The translations under genes were made by a program, and so were the position numbers. The notes beneath the pieces are model-generated. The model did no database searches, was not told the origin of the DNA, and saw nothing but the letters and a program-made list of their open reading frames with translations. Positions 13,119-19,731 of a stretch of DNA of 19,731 bases are shown here, one piece after another. Numbering within the stretch: the first letter of the stretch is position 1; each line of letters opens with the position of its first letter. The DNA comes from Acidobacteriota bacterium (lineage in GTDB: Bacteria; Acidobacteriota; Terriglobia; Acidiferrales; UBA7541). The DNA is taken from NCBI GenBank assembly GCA_003224075.1, contig QHYF01000040.1, positions 27,070 through 46,800 on the forward strand. The letters run 5' to 3'.

Positions 13119-15497
13119 ATGGCGCACCCACGATCCAATTCGAACTGTGCTTTACCTGCCGCTGAGTCCAGCGGGATTACCTATTGGCGGGTGGAAGGCT
13201 CTCTGCTTGAACTTGGCGCGATGCGCCCGGTTGGCTTCTTCACCTGGAACTCACGGAGCTTTTCGGAGCGTTGGGCACGGCGGGCGGGGATGGCAGGCAT
13301 GGCGCTTTTGCGGCCCTTGGCTTATGCTGCGAGCCGCACGTTCGCCACGCGGTTTTTGCACGTCTTGTTGCGTGGGGTCAGCCGCGATCGCCTTGATCTG
13401 CTTGGTGAAGAGTATTTTCATTATGTTCTGAAGCCGCAGCTACGCCGAGAAGCCGCCGAAAAACTGATCGAAGCGGTACGCAAAGGCGAGCGCGTCGTTT
13501 TGGTCGGGCAACTCCTCGAAAGCATTCTTCGCCCGTTAGCCCATCATTTTGGCGTCGAATCGTTCATCTCAAACCGCCTGGAGTTTCGCAATGGGAAAGC
13601 GACTGGCCGGCTTTTAGACCCCATCGTGCGTCCGCGCGGGCCGTTCGCGTGGATTGCCAGCGGCTCCACGGATGGCCGGGTTTCGGGCGAAAAGTTGCTC
13701 AGTCAGCTAGGCTGGACGGGCAATCCCGGGCAACTCGAGAGTGCGAGGCAGACGACGGCTCGTTTAGGTTCACACGCCGGCAAGCCCGTCGCCCTATTTG
13801 GGGAAGCGCCGCGAATCGAACGCCTCTCGGTTCGCGAGAATCTCTCGAACCGGCACCTTCTGCTGATTGGCGTGACCGGATTCATCGGCAAAGTGTGGCT
13901 CGTTGATCTGCTCGAAAATATTCCCAACATCGGCAAGATCACCCTGCTGATTCGCCGCAACCGCACAACACCGGCGCAGAGGCGCTTCGAGAAGATCGTG
14001 GAGGAATCTCCGGCCTTCGATACGCTCCACCAGCGCCACGGCCGGAAGCTCGGCACATTCCTGAAGGAAAAGGTCGAAGTTGTCGAAGGGGACGCGAGCT
14101 TGCCGCGCCTGGGTCTCGATGCTGCTACGCAGGAGCGTCTTGCAAAATCACTTGACCTCATCGTGAACAGCGCCGGCCTGACGGATTTCAATCCAGATTT
14201 GCGTGATGCCGTCTCGTCCAATATCGATTCGACGATCCATCTGCTGGAATTTCTGCGAAAGTGCGATCGCGCCGGGCTCATGCATCTCTCGACCTGTTAC
14301 GTTGCCGGCATGCGCGACGGCCGCGTTACCGAAGGGTTGCGCGACAATTACAATCCCGCAGATTCCCCGCAATTCGATGCCGAGCGCGAAGTCGATTCGC
14401 TGCGCGAGACGATTCGGCGAATCGAAGCACGCGCTGAAAGTCCTGAGCTGACCAAGGCGCTTCGCCGTCAGGCGCTGGGCCGCGGCGGGGATGAAGCTTC
14501 CGCGCCGGCGAGGGAATTGGACGGCATCCTAAGGCGCAATCGTGCACGTTGGGCCAGGAACAGGCTCGCACGCGTGGGCATGCGCCGTGCGCAGTATCTG
14601 GGCTGGCCGAACACCTACACGTTTACAAAGAGTCTGGGCGAGTCGATTCTTGCGCGCCGGGGCCGCGATCTTCCCATCGCCGTCGTGCGCCCTTCGATTG
14701 TGGAAAGCTCGGAACGCTCGCCGTTCACGGGCTGGAACGAGGGCATCAATACTTCGGGGCCGCTTTCGTATCTTCTGGGCACGAATTTTCGCCAGCTTCC
14801 TTCCAATGAGCGGAAGTGCCTCGACGTGATACCCGTCGACATGGTGTGCCGCGGATTGACGCTCATTGCCTCCGCTGTTATCGCCCGGTGTCATGCCCGC
14901 ATGTACCAGCTCGCAACTTCGGCAATCAATCCGGTAAACATGGGTCGCAGCATCGAATTGACGGGGCTTGCACACCGCAAGCATTACCGGACGACGCAAA
15001 GCATCGAAAGCTGGCTGAAGGTGAAGTTTGAATCCATACCCGTCTCGAAGCAGCGCTATGAGCGGCTCTCGATTCCGATGCAGAAGGCCGTTGTGTCCGG
15101 CATTAATCGCGCGGCCATCTCCCTGCACATGAAGAAAGCGCCGCTGGCCAGAGCGGAACGCGACCTCATCCGTGCGGAAAAACTGATCGAACTCTATGAG
15201 CCCTTCATTCTCGACAATGAGCACGTTTTCGAATGCGAGAACGTCCGCCTGCTCTCCGCCGCGCTCCCGCCGGAAGAACGGCCATTCTTCGAATTCGCGC
15301 CCGAATCGATCGACTGGTGGGACTATTGGATCAACGTGCATATTCCCGCCTTGCGCCGGTGGTGCTATCCGTTGATGGAGGGCCGCCCGCTCGAATCGCG
15401 CGAACCACGGGCCCTGGATTGGTCCGCTGAACACGCGCACGAAGCAGCTCTCTCCGAGGCGGCGAGGCCGTCCGATCCCTTATGGCGATCTTCGTAA
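13119..15497 (+). CDS. HAD-like domain fused to a fatty acyl-CoA reductase-like SDR
   Basis: The 792-residue protein has two parts. Residues about 20-235 align with HAD-IB phosphatases (VLVGQLLESILRPLAHHFGV in motif II position, then a GRLLDPIVRP stretch), but the catalytic DxDG-S/T is replaced by R24-V-E26-G-S, motif II has G130 for Ser/Thr, and no acidic motif IV is seen, so it should not be a phosphatase. Residues about 245-640 are an extended SDR: NADPH loop GVTGFIGK (251-258), STCYVAG (391-397), and catalytic Y500-x3-K504 in YTFTK, as in alcohol- or aldehyde-forming fatty acyl-CoA reductases. The C-terminal 150 residues may be the FAR sterile-like domain. It should reduce acyl thioesters at the membrane or in the cytoplasm. 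The ATG lacks a good ribosome binding site, so a start a few residues further in is possible. Its stop overlaps the next gene by 16 bases. Confidence 0.8.
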   Translation: MAHPRSNSNCALPAAESSGITYWRVEGSLLELGAMRPVGFFTWNSRSFSERWARRAGMAGMALLRPLAYAASRTFATRFLHVLLRGVSRDRLDLLGEEYFHYVLKPQLRREAAEKLIEAVRKGERVVLVGQLLESILRPLAHHFGVESFISNRLEFRNGKATGRLLDPIVRPRGPFAWIASGSTDGRVSGEKLLSQLGWTGNPGQLESARQTTARLGSHAGKPVALFGEAPRIERLSVRENLSNRHLLLIGVTGFIGKVWLVDLLENIPNIGKITLLIRRNRTTPAQRRFEKIVEESPAFDTLHQRHGRKLGTFLKEKVEVVEGDASLPRLGLDAATQERLAKSLDLIVNSAGLTDFNPDLRDAVSSNIDSTIHLLEFLRKCDRAGLMHLSTCYVAGMRDGRVTEGLRDNYNPADSPQFDAEREVDSLRETIRRIEARAESPELTKALRRQALGRGGDEASAPARELDGILRRNRARWARNRLARVGMRRAQYLGWPNTYTFTKSLGESILARRGRDLPIAVVRPSIVESSERSPFTGWNEGINTSGPLSYLLGTNFRQLPSNERKCLDVIPVDMVCRGLTLIASAVIARCHARMYQLATSAINPVNMGRSIELTGLAHRKHYRTTQSIESWLKVKFESIPVSKQRYERLSIPMQKAVVSGINRAAISLHMKKAPLARAERDLIRAEKLIELYEPFILDNEHVFECENVRLLSAALPPEERPFFEFAPESIDWWDYWINVHIPALRRWCYPLMEGRPLESREPRALDWSAEHAHEAALSEAARPSDPLWRSS

Positions 15498-16639
15498 CCG
15501 GTTCGACCGGCTACCTGGGCAGTTATATTGTCGCGGGACTGTTCACAGAGCACCGCGAATCCCTGAATTTACTGGTCCGCGCAAAAACTGAACAGGAGGC
15601 GCGAGAGCGGCTTTGGGCCTCCTGGCAGCTCCATTTTGAATTTCCAGAATTTATTGAGCATATCGATACGCGTGTGCGTATCTTTCGCGGCGATCTGACG
15701 AATGAGCGTTTTGGTCTGTGCGATGACGAGTACCATGCGCTGGTCGACACGACCGATTCCTTGATTCACTGTGCCGCTTCACTGAACCGCAAATCGGAAA
15801 AGCAATGCCTGAACGTGAACCTCCGGGGCACGCTGGAAGTTATTCAACTCGCGCGCCGTGCGCAGAGTCGCCATGGCCTGCGCCGTTATTCGCACGTCTC
15901 CACGGTCGCCGTCGCGGGCAAGAGGCAAAACGAAATCGTAACCGAAGATGCCTCGATCGATTGGTCCCGCTCCGATTACGACCCTTATGCGCGCACGAAA
16001 AAATTCTGCGAGCACATGGCGAATCGACTGTTGCCCGACATATCTAAAACGATCTTCCGTCCCGCCATCGTCCTCGGTGACAGCCGGCGCGTCGAGACTT
16101 CGCAATTCGACATGGTCCGGGCGTTCCACGTGCTGGCGCGAATGCCTGTTCTTCCGCTGCGTCCTCACGATAAAATCGACATCGTGCCGGCGAACTTTGT
16201 CGGCAAAGCGATCGTGACCATTCATCAAAAGGACGCGCCCGGGCACGGCATCTACCATTTATCTTCCGGGATGGGTTCCCAAACCTATCTTGAGCTGACC
16301 GATGCTATTGCACAGGCCGGAGGTATGCGGCGGCCCGTGTTCTCGCCGTGGCTCGGTGGGCCGTTCTCCAGTACAGTCAATTGGGTTGCGAAGCGCAGCG
16401 GCGCGGCGGGTTACGGCGCTTCGCTGCTCAAAGTTTTCTGGCCGTATCTCGACTGGAATACGGTTTTCGATAATTCGCGGGTCGTTTCCGAATTGGGTGA
16501 AGCGCCAGTTAAATTTTCAACGTATGCTTATCCACTCCTGAAATTCAGCCGCGATCATAAATTCCGATATCCAGCCAAGCCCTGGCCACCCAATGCAACC
16601 TTAGAGAAAACTGCTGCGAAAGGGAGAGCTGGCGCATGA
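15482..16639 (+). CDS. Extended SDR, thioester-reductase-like
   Basis: The 385-residue protein is an NAD(P)-dependent extended SDR with TGSTGYLGS (6-14), a catalytic S140/T141 in SHVST, and Y169-x3-K173 in PYARTK. Features such as LLVRAKTEQEARERL (30-44) and IHCAASLN (95-102) resemble the reductase (R) domain of carboxylic acid reductases and NRPS terminal reductases, which release a thioester as aldehyde. It could equally act on a sugar or sterol-like substrate. Its start lies 16 bases inside the previous gene, and its stop overlaps the next start as ATGA, so the operon is translationally coupled. No good ribosome binding site precedes it. Confidence 0.82.
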   Translation: MAIFVTGSTGYLGSYIVAGLFTEHRESLNLLVRAKTEQEARERLWASWQLHFEFPEFIEHIDTRVRIFRGDLTNERFGLCDDEYHALVDTTDSLIHCAASLNRKSEKQCLNVNLRGTLEVIQLARRAQSRHGLRRYSHVSTVAVAGKRQNEIVTEDASIDWSRSDYDPYARTKKFCEHMANRLLPDISKTIFRPAIVLGDSRRVETSQFDMVRAFHVLARMPVLPLRPHDKIDIVPANFVGKAIVTIHQKDAPGHGIYHLSSGMGSQTYLELTDAIAQAGGMRRPVFSPWLGGPFSSTVNWVAKRSGAAGYGASLLKVFWPYLDWNTVFDNSRVVSELGEAPVKFSTYAYPLLKFSRDHKFRYPAKPWPPNATLEKTAAKGRAGA

Positions 16640-18075
16640 CGGACTTTCTACTGGTCGCGTGGGTCAGCGCGCTGATCGAGGTCACCCGCTTCGGCTGGAT
16701 GCTGGGCCTTGGCAAGCGCTGGACTCCGGGCGAAAAACTGAAACTGCTGTTTGCGGGTTACAACGGAACGCGCAACACCGGCAGCGACGTGCGCGTGCAG
16801 GAGATGCTGAGGCAGGTCCGGCACGTTCTCGGCGCGGATCATGTCGATTTCAGCGTGATGACGCAAAACTTCGACCGCACGAAGGGCTATTTCGAAGGCA
16901 CGCGGCAGGTTTATCTCCCAGACGTTTACCCGCCGTTTCTCCATCGCGAGGTGCGGCAGAACCATGGGGTCATCGCCTGCGAAGGCTCGATGTTCAAAAG
17001 CAAGTTCGCCAACGCGCTCACGACGATGATGATTGGCTCCTTGGGGCTTGCATCGGCGGAGAACAAGCTTTCGCTTGGCTACGGCGGGGAGGCAGGCCGC
17101 ATGGATGGCCTGATTCAGTGGATGTGCCGACGCTACGTGCACGATTCATTGGTCATCACGCGCAACGTGGAATCGCAGACGCTGCTCAGCTCTCTGGGCA
17201 TTCCTACGGAGCTTGGGACGGATACGGCCTGGACGTTCGAGCCGCACCCCCCTGAATACGGCCGAAAAGCGCTGCGCGACGCGGGCTGGGACGAAAAGAC
17301 GCCGGTCCTGGTTCTGTGTCCGATTCACCCATTTGTCTGGCCCGTGAAGGCTTCCATTGCGAAATACATCGCGCGCGCGGCCACCGGCGCATACAAAAAC
17401 AGCCAATACCGCACTGTTTACTTTTTTGAGTCTGGGGCGGAGGTGGATCGGAAATATCGTCACTACACTTCCGGCCTCGCCAAAGCGACGCAGGCGTTCG
17501 TCCAGCGTCATCGCGTGTTTCCGATTCTGGTGGCGATGGAGCGGCTAGACGCGGTGGCGTGCCGTGATATCGCTGCTCGCCTTCCGGGCATGCCCGTTTT
17601 CACCTCCGACGATTACGACATGTTCCAGATTGTTTCGATCCTGCGCGCGTGTTCTTACATGGTTTCTTCGCGCTATCACGGCATCGTCACCTGCATGCCA
17701 AGCCTTGTGGCGTCTGCTGGCGTGACGATGGACGAGCGCATCCACAATCTGATGCGCGAGCGCGGCCATCAGCATCTTTTACTGACGGTTGATGATCCCG
17801 AGCTGGAGCCGAAGCTGCTGCAGATCATGGAGGCGCTGGTCGCGGAAGCCGATGCCGTTCGCGAAGGAATCGCAGGCACGGTGGTGCGCAACCTGAAAGT
17901 CATGGCGCGCATGGGCACCTTCCTCGAGGACACCGTCCGGCGTGCTTATCCTGACTTTCCATTGCGCTCCGGCGTTCTCTCCTGGGAAGACTATCTGCCG
18001 CCGTTGAACAATCAACTGTTGCAACTGGCCGAGCGCTACGACTCTTCTCCGGCCGCACTCGCGGCGGCTCGCTGA
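16636..18075 (+). CDS. Polysaccharide pyruvyl transferase family protein
   Basis: The 479-residue protein matches the CsaB/WcaK-like family that transfers pyruvate from phosphoenolpyruvate to sugars. Visible are the N-terminal GYNGTRNTGSDVRVQEM (41-57), the central VITRNVESQTLLSSLG (173-188), a segment VLVLCPIHPF (224-233), and the family-defining SSRYHGIV (344-351) near the end. Residues 1-30 form a hydrophobic lead (FLLVAWVSALIEV) that may anchor it in the membrane. It is longer than usual for the family (about 330-400), with an extra C-terminal helical region after residue 385. AAGGGAG lies 10 bases before the ATG. Its place among acyl-activating and reducing enzymes suggests it modifies a lipid-linked sugar or glycerol headgroup rather than a capsule, but this is inference. 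Confidence 0.82.
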   Translation: MTDFLLVAWVSALIEVTRFGWMLGLGKRWTPGEKLKLLFAGYNGTRNTGSDVRVQEMLRQVRHVLGADHVDFSVMTQNFDRTKGYFEGTRQVYLPDVYPPFLHREVRQNHGVIACEGSMFKSKFANALTTMMIGSLGLASAENKLSLGYGGEAGRMDGLIQWMCRRYVHDSLVITRNVESQTLLSSLGIPTELGTDTAWTFEPHPPEYGRKALRDAGWDEKTPVLVLCPIHPFVWPVKASIAKYIARAATGAYKNSQYRTVYFFESGAEVDRKYRHYTSGLAKATQAFVQRHRVFPILVAMERLDAVACRDIAARLPGMPVFTSDDYDMFQIVSILRACSYMVSSRYHGIVTCMPSLVASAGVTMDERIHNLMRERGHQHLLLTVDDPELEPKLLQIMEALVAEADAVREGIAGTVVRNLKVMARMGTFLEDTVRRAYPDFPLRSGVLSWEDYLPPLNNQLLQLAERYDSSPAALAAAR

Positions 18076-18081
18076 TTCTTC

Positions 18082-19287
18082 ATGCCCAATTTTCTTGAGA
18101 ACATTTTCGTTCAACTGAGGTGCGCAGAGGGTCGCGTCGTTCTTCGTGAGATTCGCCGCGATCAGATTGTGAGCGTAACGGGCAGAGAAGTGCTCGACCG
18201 GATTGAGCGCGTGCGCGCGTACCTGAGGAGTTCTGGTGTACGGACTGGCGATCGGTGCGCACTCCTTGGACCTAACTCAATTTCCTGGGCAGTCTTCCAT
18301 TTGGCATGTATGGCCGAGGGAGTGATCGTTGTGCCGCTCTATTCGCGGCAAGCCCCCGGGGAGATAGCGGGCATGATGAAGGATTGCCAACCGCTTCTGC
18401 TATTTGTGAGCGAGAGCGCCCTTGGCGATGCCGTTGCCGGGGCCTGGTCCGAAGCCCCGCGACCTATCCTCATGGACGACGTGCTGGAACGCTCCGCGCC
18501 GCAACCGCGACTTTCCGATGTGCCCAATCCTAGCCAGGATTCCGATATCGTCACCATCATCTATACGTCCGGCACTTCGGGAGAGCCGAAGGGTGTATGC
18601 CTCAACGTTGGCAATTTTACGCACATGCTGAGCTGCACGACGGAACGCCTCGATCAACTGATGGGCGCGACACACGAGCCCGACCGTGTTTTCCACTATC
18701 TTCCGTTCAGTTTTGCGGCATCCACGATCTTGCTGCTGTCTTGTCTGGCTCGCGAAAGCGTTCTTACGCTCTCGACGGATCTCGATCGCCTCGCCGATGA
18801 AATCCGGCTTGCGTCGCCGAATTATTTTCTGAATGTCCCGACACTGCTGGAAAGAGTGCGGCGCGGCGTCGAAGAGGCAATTTCAAAGCGGCCGGCGCCT
18901 ATCCGCTCTTTGTTTGCGAAAGCACGCTCGGCTTGGCAACGGCGCTACGTGGGGCGCGGCCGCCCATTCAACGCGTTGTGGCTTGCGCTGGGCCGCGGAC
19001 TCATCTTCGGCAAGATTCGAAAGCGATTTGGCTCACACTTACGCGCGCTGATCTGCGGCTCGGCGCCGCTCGCTCCGGAAACACAGCAGTTTTTTCTAAT
19101 GCTTGGCATACCGGTACTTCAAGCGTACGGGCTCACGGAAACCACTGGTATCTGCACTCTGGACGACCCGCGCGTGCCCGTAGAGCCCGGTTACGTCGGC
19201 ACGGCAATCAGGGGCATTGAAATGAAGGTTGCGGAGAACCAAGGAGACAGCTCGCGCCCTCACAGGTGGGTGGTTTCACACCGGTGA
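18082..19287 (+). CDS. AMP-dependent acyl-CoA synthetase/ligase, N-terminal part (frame broken)
   Basis: This fragment is the large N-terminal domain of an ANL-family ligase, which activates a carboxylate, here probably a fatty acid, as acyl-AMP. The P-loop YTSGTSGEPKG (A3) is at 161-171, SFAASTILLL follows, and YGLTETTG (A5) is at 349-356. The domain runs correctly to GIEMKVAEN (about residue 386), then the frame changes into a short unrelated tail and stops at 19287. The real continuation is in another frame (see the 19229 entry). The family's A6 segment (normally a GEI-x-V-x-G ... GYW stretch) is absent, so about 18 codons plus a frame-changing base seem deleted near 19240. Seven bases separate it from the pyruvyl transferase stop; no ribosome binding site is visible, so coupling is likely. 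As assembled the enzyme should be inactive. Confidence 0.85.
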   Translation: MPNFLENIFVQLRCAEGRVVLREIRRDQIVSVTGREVLDRIERVRAYLRSSGVRTGDRCALLGPNSISWAVFHLACMAEGVIVVPLYSRQAPGEIAGMMKDCQPLLLFVSESALGDAVAGAWSEAPRPILMDDVLERSAPQPRLSDVPNPSQDSDIVTIIYTSGTSGEPKGVCLNVGNFTHMLSCTTERLDQLMGATHEPDRVFHYLPFSFAASTILLLSCLARESVLTLSTDLDRLADEIRLASPNYFLNVPTLLERVRRGVEEAISKRPAPIRSLFAKARSAWQRRYVGRGRPFNALWLALGRGLIFGKIRKRFGSHLRALICGSAPLAPETQQFFLMLGIPVLQAYGLTETTGICTLDDPRVPVEPGYVGTAIRGIEMKVAENQGDSSRPHRWVVSHR

Positions 19288-19714
19288 TCAGGGCGAAGTA
19301 AACATGCGGGGAAATTGGCGCATCAGCGGCCGAATCAAGAATCTGATTATTCTGAATTCCGGACACAACATCGCGCCGGAACCAATCGAAGAGAAAATCG
19401 CGCGGCTTCTCCCGGCAGCGCAGCAGGTGGTGCTAGTGGGGAATGGCCGAGGCTATCTCTGCCTGTTGGTTACAGGCAAAATCGAACCAGTCGCTGTGCA
19501 AGCTGCTCTCGACGCCGTGAACCCGGAGCTTCCGCATTACCGTCAGATTCGAAAATTCACAGTGATCCGCGACGTCTTTACCCCGGAGACTGGGCTGCTC
19601 ACCGCCAACGGCAAACTCCGGCGCGACGCCATCAATGCGCGCTACGCGTCCGAAATCAATGCAATGTACGACGCGAAGGCTAATCGCGAAGCGGTCAGCA
19701 GGCAGCACGCATGA
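19229..19714 (+). pseudogene. AMP-dependent acyl-CoA synthetase/ligase, C-terminal part
   Basis: The second half of the same ligase reads from about 19238 in the frame shifted relative to the first fragment. It contains the A7 motif GGWFHTGDQGE, the hinge and A8 region SGRIKNLIILNSGHNIAP, and the A10 lysine in LTANGKLRRD, ending at a TGA at 19712-19714. The homology begins at KETARALTGGW, exactly where the first fragment lost its A6 segment. The TTG at 19229 is not a believable start; this part would only be made if the frame were restored. Its stop overlaps the next gene as ATGA. Together the two parts represent one ligase of about 560 residues. Confidence 0.8.
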
Positions 19715-19731
19715 AAAGCTTCACCGGCAAG
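19711..19731 (+). CDS. Start of the fifth operon gene (runs off the right edge)
   Basis: An ATG overlaps the stop of the ligase as ATGA and is followed by seven codons, MKSFTGK, to the window end. This opening is common in classical short-chain dehydrogenases (K-x-F-x-G-K before the nucleotide loop), but seven residues prove little. The overlap shows the operon continues beyond the window. Confidence 0.45.

Noticed and set aside
12868..13431. Plus-strand open frame of 187 codons at the start of the lipid operon
   Set aside because: It overlaps the real reductase frame, has a skewed Arg/Ser/Cys composition, no ribosome binding site and no domain.
14529..15440. Minus-strand open frame of 303 codons opposite the FAR fusion
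   Set aside because: It lies wholly inside a well-supported SDR gene and has no ribosome binding site or recognisable domain.

Overview
The window is GC-rich, densely coded bacterial chromosome. The gene families point to a soil member of the Acidobacteriota: a DUF2934 small protein, a DUF4410-type secreted protein, and a secreted beta-propeller protein with choice-of-anchor D repeats that ends in two membrane segments and a cysteine-glycine run. The phylum is an inference from family distribution; there is no rRNA or tRNA gene here to fix it. No mobile element, CRISPR array or RNA gene was seen.

Layout. Positions 1-5500 hold small accessory genes: the start of a secreted protein running off the left edge (minus), a decayed DUF2306 membrane gene (minus), a frameshifted SnoaL-like ester cyclase, a 69-residue unknown protein whose ribosome binding site is folded into a hairpin, a DUF2934 protein, a DUF4410-like secreted protein, a ROK fructokinase very close to E. 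coli Mak, a convergent PhnB-type VOC protein, and a DinB-family protein. From 5537 to 10257 three minus-strand genes follow: the large beta-propeller/ASH protein, a nickel/cobalt permease with a histidine-rich loop, and a LysR regulator. The regulator is divergent from leuA across a 107-bp gap with a good T-N11-A palindrome. leuA encodes a short enzyme without the leucine-sensing domain; leuB follows, and leuC and leuD are absent.

From 13119 to the right edge lies the most unusual part: a tightly coupled plus-strand operon with overlapping or nearly touching genes. It encodes a fusion of a catalytically dead HAD-like domain to a fatty acyl-CoA reductase-like SDR, a second thioester-reductase-like SDR, a polysaccharide pyruvyl transferase family protein, an acyl-CoA synthetase-like AMP ligase whose frame is broken, and the first seven codons of another gene. 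Activation of a fatty acid as an acyl adenylate or thioester followed by NADPH reduction is the natural reading, so the product is probably a reduced or modified lipid (fatty aldehyde, alcohol or ether lipid). The pyruvyl transferase relative has no obvious place in that chemistry, and this makes the operon worth pursuing.

Three genes in the window (DUF2306, ester cyclase, AMP ligase) carry reading-frame lesions. Whether these are real decay or assembly errors cannot be told from the sequence.
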